Below are positions 1 to 9,140 of a DNA stretch of 64,000 nucleotides, piece by piece (the first letter of the stretch is position 1; each line of letters begins with the position of its first letter). The stretch is taken from assembly GCA_013204545.1 (NCBI GenBank), contig JABMNN010000093.1, positions 45,683 through 109,682 on the forward strand, read 5' to 3'. The translations under genes were made by a program, and so were the position numbers. This DNA is from Chloroflexota bacterium (GTDB taxonomy: Bacteria > Chloroflexota > Dehalococcoidia > Lucifugimonadales > Lucifugimonadaceae). Below the pieces are notes generated by a model. It searched no databases. It was given only the letters and a program-made list of their open reading frames with translations, and had not been told where the DNA came from.

Positions 1-703
1 ATGATGGGTAGCTAAATCCAGCACAGGTGACTCCCGCCAGCAGTAGCCAGAACGTTCGGGTACCTATCGCCTCTCGAAATGAATAATCGCCTAAATGGGC
101 AGCATTTTCATTGATTAACCTGGATTCGGGGAATGGTAGGTCGTTCGATTGGGGCACACTACGGACAATGAACCAAACTGCAATCGCGATGATCATCACT
201 CCGGCGCCGATAATCGCGTATGCCAGTCGCCAGCTTTGAGCCTGTATAACCAGACTCAACAGAGGTACGCCGACAAGGCCGAATACGTTATTGCCGGTTA
301 TCGCCGTTCCCATCATACGACCGCGAGTATCGGGGAACCACGTGCCTACTAGCTTACCGATTGGCAAGAACGTGCCAGGAAATCCGACTGCCAGCAGCGC
401 ACTGAGAGCGTACCAGTGCCAGAGTTCGGCCATACCCGCTCGTAAGAGAAACGAGACAGCGACTATTATGAGCGACACCGTCATGATCAAGCGCGAACCG
501 TATTTATCAACACCCCAGCCAATCAGAGGGGACAGGAGCCCAGAGATAAGGCCAATCGAAAGCGAGAGGTTTATCTGCGTCCGCGTCCAACCGAATTCCC
601 GCTCCAGGGGTTCGACGAACATACCAAAACCATATTGGGATCCGCCTGATGCGAACGCAGTCGTGAAAAACGACGCCCAGATTATCGCCCAGCCTCGCGA
701 CAT
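1..703 (-). CDS. MFS transporter, N-terminal half (cut by window edge)
   Basis: The frame runs from ATG at 703 to the window edge without a stop, about 234 residues. It reads as the first six helices of a major facilitator superfamily permease. The loop after helix 2 carries GWGVDKYGSR, a good match to the MFS signature G-x3-D-R/K-x-G-x-R/K. EFGWTRTQI before helix 2 is typical of the OFA/monocarboxylate branch, so a small carboxylate is a plausible substrate (inference). A GTG at 742 is an alternative start in the same frame; the frame closes at a stop at 788-790. A long hydrophilic loop begins near residue 200, as between helices 6 and 7. The C-terminal half lies outside the window. Confidence 0.8.
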   Translation of the reverse strand, partial: MSRGWAIIWASFFTTAFASGGSQYGFGMFVEPLEREFGWTRTQINLSLSIGLISGLLSPLIGWGVDKYGSRLIMTVSLIIVAVSFLLRAGMAELWHWYALSALLAVGFPGTFLPIGKLVGTWFPDTRGRMMGTAITGNNVFGLVGVPLLSLVIQAQSWRLAYAIIGAGVMIIAIAVWFIVRSVPQSNDLPFPESRLINENAAHLGDYSFREAIGTRTFWLLLAGVTCAGFSYPS

Positions 704-1087
704 GGGCCATGTTCTTTTACCTTGATTCGGAAGTCGATCCACAGGTGATTCTGTTTCATGAGTTAGTTTTGACCCAGATCGAATCTTTTATCTTTCGATC
801 AGGGACACGGTTGGAAAGGACGATTATGGCAACTATGTAGCCAAGTGGATAGAAGACCGCCTGTCGACTATCGTCCCAAAAATACATCGAACACCAACGC
901 TCTCGTTTGACCAGTCACACCAGGTTCTGTCAGGACTCTGTGTTCAAGGCAATTCGGTGCCAGATCGAATCAATCCGATGCTCGATTTTATATATCCACG
1001 AGCGGACGTTGTTCGCTGATTGAATGGCCAAATTTTCCAGGCGCGCCCTGAGTTCTGACAGATTAATATACCCACTTGAGTCACCGG
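704..1087. other. Intergenic stretch, no gene seen
   Basis: About 380 bases between the MFS gene and the HpcH/HpaI aldolase, both on the minus strand. I read all frames and found no recognisable protein, tRNA or strong hairpin. It may carry the MFS promoter or eroded sequence. Confidence 0.5.
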
Positions 1088-1837
1088 TCACCTCTTGATT
1101 GCCGAGAGGCCATTTTGAATACCTTCAACCGCCCATTTGGCCGACGGATGCGTAAAGAACTTGAATCCCTTTTCTACGAAGAAATTGGGGTCCATTTCGG
1201 GCGGAATGAAGTACATTCCGGAAACCACGTCATGCCTCTTGCATGCGGCTGCAATCTTGTCGAGACCGTTTTGGTACGTGTCGGATTGGTAATCCAAAGG
1301 AACCTTAAGCTCGATCGAGAGATCCGATGGACCCACCAAGAGTACGTCGATGCCAGGAACGCTGAGGATTTCGTCAAGGTTATCGATTGCTTGTTGAGTT
1401 TCAATCATCGGAATGATTAGAAGCTCTTCATTCACCATGTCCAAATAGCTTCGGTAGTCGGTAACTTCGCCAAACTCACCGCGTGGTCCGGAGTGGCTTC
1501 GATCACCATCAGGCGAATACTTGCAGGCTCGCACCATGGCTTCAGCTTCTTTTTTTGTGTTGATCATCGGCAAGATTACGCCCATCGCCCCAGCATCTAG
1601 TGCGAAGCAAATGAGATCAGCCTGGTTGGCACTTACTCGAATGATTGGTGTGGCTTTTTTTCCTTTTATTGACTGGATCGACGGAATCAACTGTTTGACT
1701 TCTACGGGTGTGTGTTGCGTATCGAACAGGAGAAAGTCGAAACCAGAATCAGCCAACATGGTCATATCGCTAAATGCTGATCCGGCAGTTCCAACAACGG
1801 TTTTGCCAGACTTCAAAAGATCCCTAACAACGTTCAT
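1088..1837 (-). CDS. HpcH/HpaI family class II aldolase (2-oxo acid aldolase)
   Basis: A 249-residue protein of the usual length for HpcH/HpaI (2,4-dihydroxyhept-2-ene-1,7-dioate or 2-keto-3-deoxy-glucarate type) aldolases. These are cytosolic TIM barrels that cleave 4-hydroxy-2-oxo acids to pyruvate plus an aldehyde with a divalent metal. Visible landmarks: FDTQHTPVE near residue 38 (catalytic His region), IIRVS near 65 (substrate Arg), MIETQQA near 144 (metal Glu) and GPSDLS near 169 (metal Asp). The substrate cannot be set from sequence. With dehydratases of the enolase superfamily in the same window, an acid-sugar breakdown role is reasonable inference. It stands alone, 190 bases from a HAD pseudogene. 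Confidence 0.88.
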   Translation of the reverse strand: MNVVRDLLKSGKTVVGTAGSAFSDMTMLADSGFDFLLFDTQHTPVEVKQLIPSIQSIKGKKATPIIRVSANQADLICFALDAGAMGVILPMINTKKEAEAMVRACKYSPDGDRSHSGPRGEFGEVTDYRSYLDMVNEELLIIPMIETQQAIDNLDEILSVPGIDVLLVGPSDLSIELKVPLDYQSDTYQNGLDKIAAACKRHDVVSGMYFIPPEMDPNFFVEKGFKFFTHPSAKWAVEGIQNGLSAIKR

Positions 1838-2027
1838 ATGAATAAGTTCTCCGGTTCTCCGACATTAAAATGTTAGCGGAGATCACACTAGTGGACTATA
1901 CGTATCTCCGGCACGGCGCATTGTTGCACACATTTCAACTGAGCCTAGTAAAACAACGCATTCTTCCGTCGAACGGACCCAGGATTCAGGTCACGCGCCG
2001 TCGAGAGATCGAGTTGAAGCGGTTCAA

Positions 2028-2751
2028 TCAGACATCCATCTGTATTACTAGATCGATGAAATCTGTGGCGGATATCTCAGCCTCTGGCGCAGCGAGCAGA
2101 TCCGGCTTACGTTCTGAGATTCCATACTCATCTGCCCTTCGTACGAAAACCGTCGACAATCTCGTTTGTTTTGCCGCCGCGAGATCGTGATTGTGGCGGC
2201 CGTCATCATGAGTTCATGAGGCTCGATACCCAGTAATTCGGCTGCCAGCAGGTAAATCTTAGGGTCTGGTTTATAACTTCCTGCGAGCAAACCAGCGAAC
2301 ACACAGTCCATGGCAGGCCACCGTACTTCGCCATGTTTACAAGGAGTCCAACATTCACGTTGGAAAGTGTGCCGATGACAAATTTAGACTTAATTCGGGT
2401 CAATCCTTCCACCGAGTCTGCCCTCGGGTCTAGTCGGTGCCATGCTCGATTCAGATGGATTGTTTCCAGTTCCGACAGTCCGACGATCCCGTACTCGGCG
2501 AGAAGTAGATCCAGCCACTCTCGATACATCTGATCTGTAGTCTTCCACTCAGCTTAACCGCTGCGGAAGGCGTTCATTCCGTCGTGGTACCCAGCTCTTC
2601 ACCGATCAGCGAAGGCTTGCCAATCACCGTCGATACCGAATTTTTTACCTACCTCGACGATCTCGCGGGTGATCGACTTTCGCCAATCTACAACTGTGCC
2701 GAAAACGTCAAATACCAGCGCCTTGACGTGACTGTTTGATCCTTGATCCAA
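2028..2751 (-). pseudogene. Haloacid dehalogenase type II (HAD) pseudogene
   Basis: Reading three frames in turn restores a complete L-2-haloacid dehalogenase type II-like protein. The N-terminus has KALVFDVFGTVVDWR with the HAD nucleophile Asp. The middle has GTLSNVN (HAD motif II Thr/Ser) and SYKPDPKIY (motif III Lys). The C-terminus has AAHNHDLAAAK. Damage is clear: an in-frame TGA after FADR (a Trp is expected), a TAA after AFRSG, and frameshifts near 2310 and 2200. A TTG at 2751 is a possible original start. No full-length product is possible, so the gene is called non-functional. Family assignment is firm; the original substrate is unknown. Confidence 0.85.
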
Positions 2752-2768
2752 ATTTGTCCTCTTCGAAA

Positions 2769-3167
2769 TTAGTCGGTCGACATCAATACTTCACCTGCCA
2801 TAATTTCGACTCGATCGAGACGGACAACGAATGCGACACCGTTCTGTTCAGGATCATGATCGAGCTCGGCCTTTACCGTGCGCCCCATCTCTTCTTCCCG
2901 AATCTCATCGTTCCTGTGGAGTTCGGCACGTCTGAAGAATTTCCATGCCTGTCTCGTTGCAGGGTTTCGATAGAGAATCACGAGATGCGGATTCGATTCG
3001 AAGTTCCCTACGCCTTGCCTGAATGAACGTTCCCAGTACGCAAGCGAATCAGCACCAAAATCCATCACGCTACTTCGGTAGCCAATTCCGGGTTCACCAT
3101 CGGCCGATGCAGTTGAAACAATGCATGGGACTTTGTCCGTTAGTGCATTGTTAATGGCGGATTTCAT
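2769..3167 (-). CDS. Pyridoxamine 5'-phosphate oxidase family flavin-binding protein
   Basis: A 132-residue single-domain split-barrel protein of the PNPOx-like superfamily. It opens with a short helix, then PCIVSTASADGEPGIGYR, the usual first strands of this fold, followed by LAYWERSF and VILYRNPATRQAW. Such proteins bind FMN, F420 or haem and include general stress proteins and pyridoxamine oxidases; sequence alone does not say which. It ends next to the start of the HAD pseudogene and lies just downstream of the beta-propeller gene on the same strand, so co-transcription is possible. Confidence 0.75.
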   Translation of the reverse strand: MKSAINNALTDKVPCIVSTASADGEPGIGYRSSVMDFGADSLAYWERSFRQGVGNFESNPHLVILYRNPATRQAWKFFRRAELHRNDEIREEEMGRTVKAELDHDPEQNGVAFVVRLDRVEIMAGEVLMSTD

Positions 3168-3197
3168 TTCATCAGTTAATTCGATCAGTGCCAGCCC

Positions 3198-4145
3198 TTA
3201 CCCATTCAGCCGCCTCCACTTTCTCAAGCTCGTGACTTCTTTTGGTGGGTTGAGTCTTGACCCCATGGCAGTGTATGAGACTTCGGCAACATAAACCGAG
3301 CCTTCAGAGTCGACCGCTATTCCGTGAGGGGAAATACATTGGTCTGGAGCAACGCCAGAAGTTCCAGCGCCAAAATTCAATATTTCATTGAACGATTGAT
3401 CTAGAACTCGGATTTTCAACCCCAGCCCTGGAACACCTTCCTGCACTTCAGGAGGGCGTGTTTCGGTGAGGTAAATGGAACTATCGTCACCCCGACCAAG
3501 CGATATGGCCTGTGTTCGATGGAAGTGATGTTGCTCGATGTATTCGCCATCTTCTGTGAACACTTGAATTCGAAAATTTTCTCGATCACAGACCACAACG
3601 CGACCGTCACCAAGCACAACAAGGTTGTGAGGAAGACTGAATTGCCCGGGACCCGTTCCGGGCTCTCCCCATGAACTAATGTGCTCACCGTCGGGCGTAA
3701 AACGATGTACTCGAGAATTTCCATAGCCATCGGTTACATATATGTCTCCGGAAACCGGGGAGACATACGCGTCGGTCGGACGGTTGAATGGGGCGCCTTT
3801 CTGCCAATCTGAAGGCTCACCGTGTGCACCAATCACGAATTTAAATTCACCGCCGATGCTGGTTTGTTTTACCGTGTGTCCAAAATCGTCCACCAGCAAC
3901 AGATTACCTTCTGGCGTGACGTGTACACCATGCGGTCGCAGGTAGTCACCGACTCCCCACGAATTCAAGAAATTACCGTCGCTGTCGAATACCACCATTG
4001 GCGTATTTCCGCGGTTGAATACGTAAACTCGATCATTGCTGTCTACGGCGACGGAAGTTGCCTCTTTGAGAGTGATTCCATGAGGAACCGCAGGCCAACC
4101 TTCTACTGGCTCGAAGGCTGTCGATGATGTCGGTTTAGTTGACAT
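3198..4145 (-). CDS. NHL-repeat six-bladed beta-propeller protein
   Basis: A 315-residue protein made of repeated units with the pattern G-x-F-x2-P-x-[GD]-[IL]-[AV]-V-D-x-[DE]-G-x-[IV]-[YL]-V-x-[DE], for example PHGVHVTPEGNLLLVDDFGH and PHGIAVDSEGSVYVAE. This is typical of NHL propellers related to peptidyl-alpha-hydroxyglycine alpha-amidating lyase and SMP-30-like lactonases. No signal peptide is visible, so it is probably cytosolic. The enzymatic role is uncertain: the family includes lyases, lactonases and binding scaffolds. It lies divergent to the Gfo/Idh pseudogene, with about 240 bases between them that could hold both promoters. Confidence 0.78.
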   Translation of the reverse strand: MSTKPTSSTAFEPVEGWPAVPHGITLKEATSVAVDSNDRVYVFNRGNTPMVVFDSDGNFLNSWGVGDYLRPHGVHVTPEGNLLLVDDFGHTVKQTSIGGEFKFVIGAHGEPSDWQKGAPFNRPTDAYVSPVSGDIYVTDGYGNSRVHRFTPDGEHISSWGEPGTGPGQFSLPHNLVVLGDGRVVVCDRENFRIQVFTEDGEYIEQHHFHRTQAISLGRGDDSSIYLTETRPPEVQEGVPGLGLKIRVLDQSFNEILNFGAGTSGVAPDQCISPHGIAVDSEGSVYVAEVSYTAMGSRLNPPKEVTSLRKWRRLNG

Positions 4146-4387
4146 GTGAATTGTCCTCTGACTCTCGTCTGATTCTGCGAAACAGAGAATACGCTCATAC
4201 GGGGAGTTGTTCGACTATTTGCCTCTATTCCGAGGTAATTCGACTCTTGACGGTTGGGTATTGAGCCTGTGAGTAGAATGCCGCGTAAGAACGGTCAAGA
4301 ACTTGCAAACGACTTTCGATGCTGGGTTCACTGCCAGCCGGTTCACCGAAGATGGCACTAGTCCATATATGACAGAAGGCCTCGAAC

Positions 4388-5465
4388 ATGGCTGATCGAA
4401 TAAGACTTGGAATTATCGGCGCGAGCCCCACTGTCGGTTGGGCACATCGAGCTCATTTACCAGTGGTCCCGGCAGCAGCGGGATTCGAGCTAATGGCAGC
4501 CTGTACAACTCGTATGGAGACGGCCAACCAATCAGCACGTCAGTACGGTGCGATGATGGTATTCGATGATTACAAATCAATGCTCGCACACCAAGAAATA
4601 GATGCGGTCTCTATCGAATTGCGAATGCCTGCCCACTATGAAATAACCAAGGATGCGATCAACGCTGGCAAGCACGTGTTCGCTGAATGGCCGCTGGGTC
4701 GTATGAGGATGCTCGTGAACTCGTTTAGAGCGAAGGGCGTGCGCACAATCGTGGTATTGCAGTCGAGAGCCGCTCCTGCCGTAATGCACATGAAAGAATT
4801 AATTGATTCTGGTTACGTGGGTGAGATCCTTTCTTGCTCACTTCGACAAATTGGTTCATGTGCCCTGACGAGAGATTCCGGACGAACTTGGCAGCGGGAC
4901 GTAGAACTTGGAGCAAACACCTTAACGATTTCCGCAAGGCACGTGATCGACGCGCTGCGGTTCGTCGCCGGTGAATTCAAACAGGTTTCAGCAAAGCTCA
5001 CGACTCAGGTATCTAAATGGCATGAGACTGATACCGACGAGATGGTCGACGTCACATCGCCAGACAATATCCTCGTCAATGGGATTCTTGAAAACGGTGC
5101 CGCGGCGTCCGTTTATGTCGCAAGCATTCCGTTTGCTGGCAATGGACTGAAAATGGAGATTTTTGGACGAAATGGGACCCTGAAGGCAACTTCGGGTGGT
5201 TCCACAAATGTAGGCCCAGTAAAGCTATAAAGTGCGCAGGGTAGCGATGATTTGGCCGATATTAACATTCCTGATCACAACAATTATGTCAGTGAAGCCC
5301 CGCGACGGCCCGGCGTTCAATGTATGGCAGACATACCACCAGTTTGGAAAGGGAATCCAGAGCGAAGACAGCAGTTATCCAGATTTTGACACCGTTGTTG
5401 AACTACATGTTTCGCTTGACGCTATCCGTCAATTATCGGATGAAGGTAGAGCGGTCGAACTGTAG
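4388..5465 (+). pseudogene. Gfo/Idh/MocA family oxidoreductase, broken in several places
   Basis: The first 280 codons read as a Gfo/Idh/MocA NAD(P)-dependent sugar dehydrogenase: IGASPTVGWAH at the N-terminus (Rossmann loop), then AEWPLGR near residue 104, where the family has a conserved E-K/W-P segment. The frame ends at TAA (5228-5230). The C-terminal part continues in the same frame (DINIPDHNNYVSEAPR) and then, after a shift near 5303, in another frame (PAFNVWQTYHQF to the stop at 5465). Between about 4700 and 4730 the residues MRMLVNSF replace the expected YEDARELV, which is readable one base away, so a compensated frameshift pair also exists. Several lesions argue for real decay. Confidence 0.82.
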
Positions 5466-5516
5466 GGCTTATGTTGGGAACGAACACACGACCTGCGGAT
5501 TAAAAGGCAGTGTCCG
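5466..5516 (-). repeat. tRNA-Lys(UUU)-like 3'-half remnant 1
   Basis: On the minus strand the core CTTTTAATCCGCAGGTCGTG matches the anticodon loop (UUU), 3' anticodon stem and variable loop of a tRNA-Lys. It is followed by a degraded T-arm (GTGTG, TTCGTTC, CCAAC). The 5' half and an intact acceptor stem are absent. Two further copies in the same orientation lie at 9076-9140 and 10701-10753. Partial tRNA 3' ends of this sort usually mark the far end of an element that integrated at a tRNA gene. Confidence 0.6.
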
Positions 5517-5724
5517 AAACGGTAGCCGAGTTGCATTCCGGTTAAAAATTTTTGGGAATTCTTCTGAAAATTAAGACTTATAAGCAATCTTCATTCGTCG
5601 TGGTGCGACTATGAATCACTCTTAATAACAGGCTGCACTGCCCTATACTCCAGACTTCGATTTCTAGCGCAGTTAGTGAAATCGGTTCACGGATTCGACT
5701 CAGAGGCGAAATGGCTATTTTACA

Positions 5725-6717
5725 ATGACCGAAAACATCTCTAAAGACCTGCTAATGCTCATGCTCGAACGCATGTGGCGTATACGTCATTTCGAACTGA
5801 AACTGACTGAGATGTATAACGAAGGTGAGATCGGTGGTGTGCATCTGTACATAGGCCAAGAGGCGGTCGCTGTTGGTGCGTGCGTAGCCATGAAAGATTC
5901 TGACTACATTGCAGGAAACCATCGCTCACACGGCCACCCCATTGCGAAAGGTGCAAACCTGAAAAAGGCGATGGCTGAGATCTTTGGGCGGATTGACGGC
6001 TACTGCAAAGGAAAAGGCGGCTCAATGCACCTTGCAGACTTCTCCGTCGGCATTCTGGGCGAGTCAGGCATTGTTGCCTCCTCTGTGCCGGTTGCTACCG
6101 GGGCGGCACTAGCTTCTAAGCTGCAGAAACAGGATTTCGTATCCGCCGTATTCTTCGGCGACGGCGCGTCAAACCAAGGAGCTTGCCATGAGTCGATGAA
6201 TCTCGCCTCGGTATGGAAGCTTCCGGTTATCTTTATATGCGAGAACAACCAGTACGCGGTTACAACTTCGTACCGAGACACGGTAGCCGTCGAACACATC
6301 TCAGACAGAGCTTCGGCGTACAACATGCCAGGAGTGTTAGTAGACGGACAAGACGCTATTGCTATGTACGAAGCAACTGCAGAGGCTGTTCAACGTGCTC
6401 GCAACGGCGAAGGCCCCACCTTGATCGAAGCGCTCACTTATCGTTTTGAAGAACATTCCCTCGGTCTTGAGAAGATTCGGAAGTCCGAGTACCGCGATAA
6501 CAGTGAAATTGAGGAATGGCGTCTTCGTGATCCGCTTGACCTACTTACTAAGAGCATCGTAGACAGTGGCACAGGTACGCAGGCGGAGTGCGACGCGATC
6601 AGCGCGGCTGCACATGCTGCCGTGGAAGAAGCTGCTGTATTCGCTCGCAACAGCCCGTTTCCTGACGAGTCAGAGCTGTACAAGGACATGTTCGCCAGCG
6701 AAATGCCTGTAGTTTAA
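5725..6717 (+). CDS. Thiamine-diphosphate dehydrogenase E1 subunit alpha (AcoA/PdhA type)
   Basis: A 330-residue E1 alpha subunit of a 2-oxo acid or acetoin dehydrogenase complex. It binds thiamine diphosphate together with the beta subunit and performs the decarboxylation and acyl transfer step in the cytosol. The TPP motif GDGASNQGACHESMNLAS through CENNQYA is complete (GDG start, N-N end). EHISDRASAYNMPG is the usual phosphorylation-loop region. Length is normal for the family. The beta subunit follows 90 bases downstream on the same strand. No E2 or E3 gene is near, so the acyl acceptor is not shown; acetoin or a branched substrate is as likely as pyruvate. Confidence 0.9.
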   Translation: MTENISKDLLMLMLERMWRIRHFELKLTEMYNEGEIGGVHLYIGQEAVAVGACVAMKDSDYIAGNHRSHGHPIAKGANLKKAMAEIFGRIDGYCKGKGGSMHLADFSVGILGESGIVASSVPVATGAALASKLQKQDFVSAVFFGDGASNQGACHESMNLASVWKLPVIFICENNQYAVTTSYRDTVAVEHISDRASAYNMPGVLVDGQDAIAMYEATAEAVQRARNGEGPTLIEALTYRFEEHSLGLEKIRKSEYRDNSEIEEWRLRDPLDLLTKSIVDSGTGTQAECDAISAAAHAAVEEAAVFARNSPFPDESELYKDMFASEMPVV

Positions 6718-6806
6718 TCGGTCTCGTTCACCTAATTGCCAATGTGCTCTACTCACGAGCACTTCTCCTTTCAACAACATCGATCAAAAAGTTTGGATAT
6801 ACACTG

Positions 6807-7774
6807 ATGGCAGAAAAAATGTTCATGCAAGCGTTAGGCATGGGAATTGCCGAAGAGATGCGCATAGATCCGAAGGTCTTTTTGATGGGCGAGGATGTGC
6901 GTGCCAGCGTTTATGGAGCTGCAAAAGGGCTCTACGACGAATTTGGCGATGACAGAGTCCTCAACACACCTTTGTCTGAGAACGGTTTTTTGGTGCAGCA
7001 GTAGGCGCAGCAGCAGTAGGAATGCGGCCGATTGTTGAAACCCTAACGAGCTTCATGTGGGTTGGAATGGATCAACTGGTTTCACAGGCTGCCAAGATGC
7101 GCTATATGTTTGGCGGACAAGCGACGCTGCCTGTGGTCTACCGTGCAGTCATGTACTACGGTGGCGGCTCTGCTGCTCACCACTCTGACCGTTCATTCCC
7201 CGTTTTTATGAACATCGGTGGCCTCAAGATTGTCGTGCCTGGCACTCCCGCAGATGCGAAAGGATTGATGAAGACCGCTATTCGGGACAATGACCCCGTT
7301 ATCATTTTCGAGGACGGAACTCTGTTGGGTTCAAGAGGAGAGGTACCCGACGATCCAGACTTCACAGTGCCTTTTGGTGTTGCGAACGTTTTGCGTGAAG
7401 GTACGGATGTAACAGTCGTTGCGATCGGCGGCTCAGTGCCCCACGCGCTGGCGGCCGCTGAAGAGATGGCGAAAGAGGGCGTATCGGTAGAGGTCATAGA
7501 CCCGCGGACACTTGTACCACTAGACAAGGAGACAATCCTCAACTCAGTAGGAAAGACTGGCCGGTTAGTGGTAGCTGACCCGGCGGCAAAGGTCTGCAGC
7601 GCTGCCAGCGAAATCATGTCGATAGTTGGTGAGGAGGCATTCTGGGATCTTCAGGCGCCAATGCAGAAAGTGGCGTCCAAACAGGTGCATATTCCGTTCA
7701 GTCCAGCTCTTGAGAAGCTGGTCTACCCGACTAGGGACGGCATCATCGACGCGATCAAGAGGACTCTGGGCTAG
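6807..7774 (+). pseudogene. Dehydrogenase E1 subunit beta, frameshifted at a T-run
   Basis: Two frames together give a normal E1 beta of about 323 residues. The first runs from ATG at 6807 to a stop at 7002-7004 (MAEKMFMQALGMGIAEEM, ending NTPLSENGFLVQQ). The second continues from the same point as GAAVGAAAVGMRPIVETL and runs to 7774. The break lies in a run of six T around 6985-6990. One extra T would give NTPLSENGFFGAAVGAAAV, the expected family sequence. The rest is well preserved (HHSDRSFP, EDGTLLG, EVIDPRTLVPLD), so the lesion is recent, a sequencing error, or rescued by slippage. An alternative upstream start at 6744 is less likely. Confidence 0.85.
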
Positions 7775-7867
7775 AGAGACGTTTGTTTTGCTTCTGCGGA
7801 CACATTCAGACCTTTGTGATCGAACCGAATTCAACAAGAAAATCGCACTTAACAACCAGGACATGGA

Positions 7868-9034
7868 ATGAAAATCACATCGATCGAAACTTACCCCGTT
7901 GGCGCTGGTTGGAAGAACTGGCTTTTCGTTCGTGTGATGACGGACCAAGACGATCTCTACGGAGTCAGTGAAGCCACGATCAACGGGTTTATCAAGACCA
8001 CTGAAACTGCAATCCATGAACTCTCCCATCTTGTAATAGGCAGGGATCCTCGCGATGTAAACGCGATCTCCCGAACAATCATCGAGACCGTCCAGGATGC
8101 CGGACACATTCACCGCCTTGCAATGTCCGCAGTCGAAGTGGCGTGCTGGGACATACTTGGAAAATCACTGGGTGTACCCATTTACCAGTTACTCGGCGGA
8201 AAACAGCGTGAATCAATTCTTGGATATGCGAACGGATGGTATCGTGCGGAACGAACTCCCGAAGCGTTCGTGGCCGCAGCCAACAAAGTCGTGGAGCTCG
8301 GATTCAAAGCGGTGAAGCTTGACCCCTTTGGAGTGTCGTTTGGGACCATTGACGAAGCAGACTTGCAACTCAGTTATGACATTCTTGCAGCGCTCCGTAC
8401 ACGATTTGAACCAGGCTTCAAAATCCTGATCGACGTTCACAGCCGATTTATCCCATCGGAATCTCTAAGGGTCGCCAGAGCTCTCGCACCACTTGACTTG
8501 TATTGGTGGGAGGAACCCACAAAAGACGAACGTGAAGCTTTGACCAATGAAATCGCCTTGCAGAGTCCCATCAGAATTGCCACTGGAGAGCAATTCGACA
8601 AAATCGGCCAGTTCGAAACCCTTGCTCAAGCTGGCGGGGTCAGCATCTGGCAGCCTGAACCGATGTCTCTGGGTGGAATCACCAACACCATCGCCGTAGC
8701 CAATATAGCGCGCGCAAATAACGCCGTGATCGCTCCTCACCAGAGCGGAGGACCAGTAGCAACTGCGACCTGTTTACAACTAGCAGCGTGTGTTGAAAAT
8801 TACATAATCCAAGAACACTTCGATGCGACAAACGAAGCGTGGACTCGTGATTTAGTCACCTGGCATCCGGTGATCGATCAGTCGAACGGGCACTTGAGTT
8901 TTCCAACGGCGCCAGGGTTAGGAATCGATATAAATCTCGAAGCAATAAAAGAACATCCGTACGACTCGGACGCATTTTTTAATTTGCACGAAGAAGGCTG
9001 GGAACAACGGATCGGCTCACGTGACAGCAAGTAG
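7868..9034 (+). CDS. Enolase-superfamily dehydratase (galactonate dehydratase-like)
   Basis: A 388-residue member of the mandelate racemase/muconate lactonizing subgroup. These enzymes abstract the alpha proton of a sugar acid using Mg2+ and usually dehydrate it. Visible landmarks: VKLDPFG near residue 145 (end of strand 2), LIDVHSRF (first metal Asp, with His two positions on), WWEEPT (second metal acid), ATGEQF (third) and IAPHQSGG (catalytic His). The pattern resembles D-galactonate dehydratases. It starts 93 bases after the E1 beta gene on the same strand and may be co-transcribed. Substrate is not determined. Confidence 0.85.
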   Translation: MKITSIETYPVGAGWKNWLFVRVMTDQDDLYGVSEATINGFIKTTETAIHELSHLVIGRDPRDVNAISRTIIETVQDAGHIHRLAMSAVEVACWDILGKSLGVPIYQLLGGKQRESILGYANGWYRAERTPEAFVAAANKVVELGFKAVKLDPFGVSFGTIDEADLQLSYDILAALRTRFEPGFKILIDVHSRFIPSESLRVARALAPLDLYWWEEPTKDEREALTNEIALQSPIRIATGEQFDKIGQFETLAQAGGVSIWQPEPMSLGGITNTIAVANIARANNAVIAPHQSGGPVATATCLQLAACVENYIIQEHFDATNEAWTRDLVTWHPVIDQSNGHLSFPTAPGLGIDINLEAIKEHPYDSDAFFNLHEEGWEQRIGSRDSK

Positions 9035-9075
9035 TACTCAAACCTGAGAAGGCGAGTTAGCGCGAGGCACGAGTT

Positions 9076-9140
9076 TGGTGGACCCTGTCAGGATCGAACC
9101 GACGGCCTGCGGATTAAAAGTCCGATGCTCAACCCGCAAA
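9076..9140 (-). repeat. tRNA-Lys(UUU) 3' two-thirds remnant 2
   Basis: This is the best preserved of the three Lys-like remnants. On the minus strand it has the end of a D-arm (GGTTGAGC), an anticodon arm with loop CTTTTAA (UUU), a T-arm GTCGG-TTCGATC-CTGAC with one G-T pair, the 3' acceptor strand AGGGTCC, and an encoded ACCA end at 9076-9079. No complementary GGACCCT is found at the 5' side, so this is not a working tRNA. It lies just after the dehydratase gene. Confidence 0.7.

Noticed and set aside
2560..2620. In-frame TGA in the HAD pseudogene as a second selenocysteine codon
   Set aside because: The family has Trp, not Cys, at this position, and a TAA and frameshifts follow, so it is a nonsense mutation.
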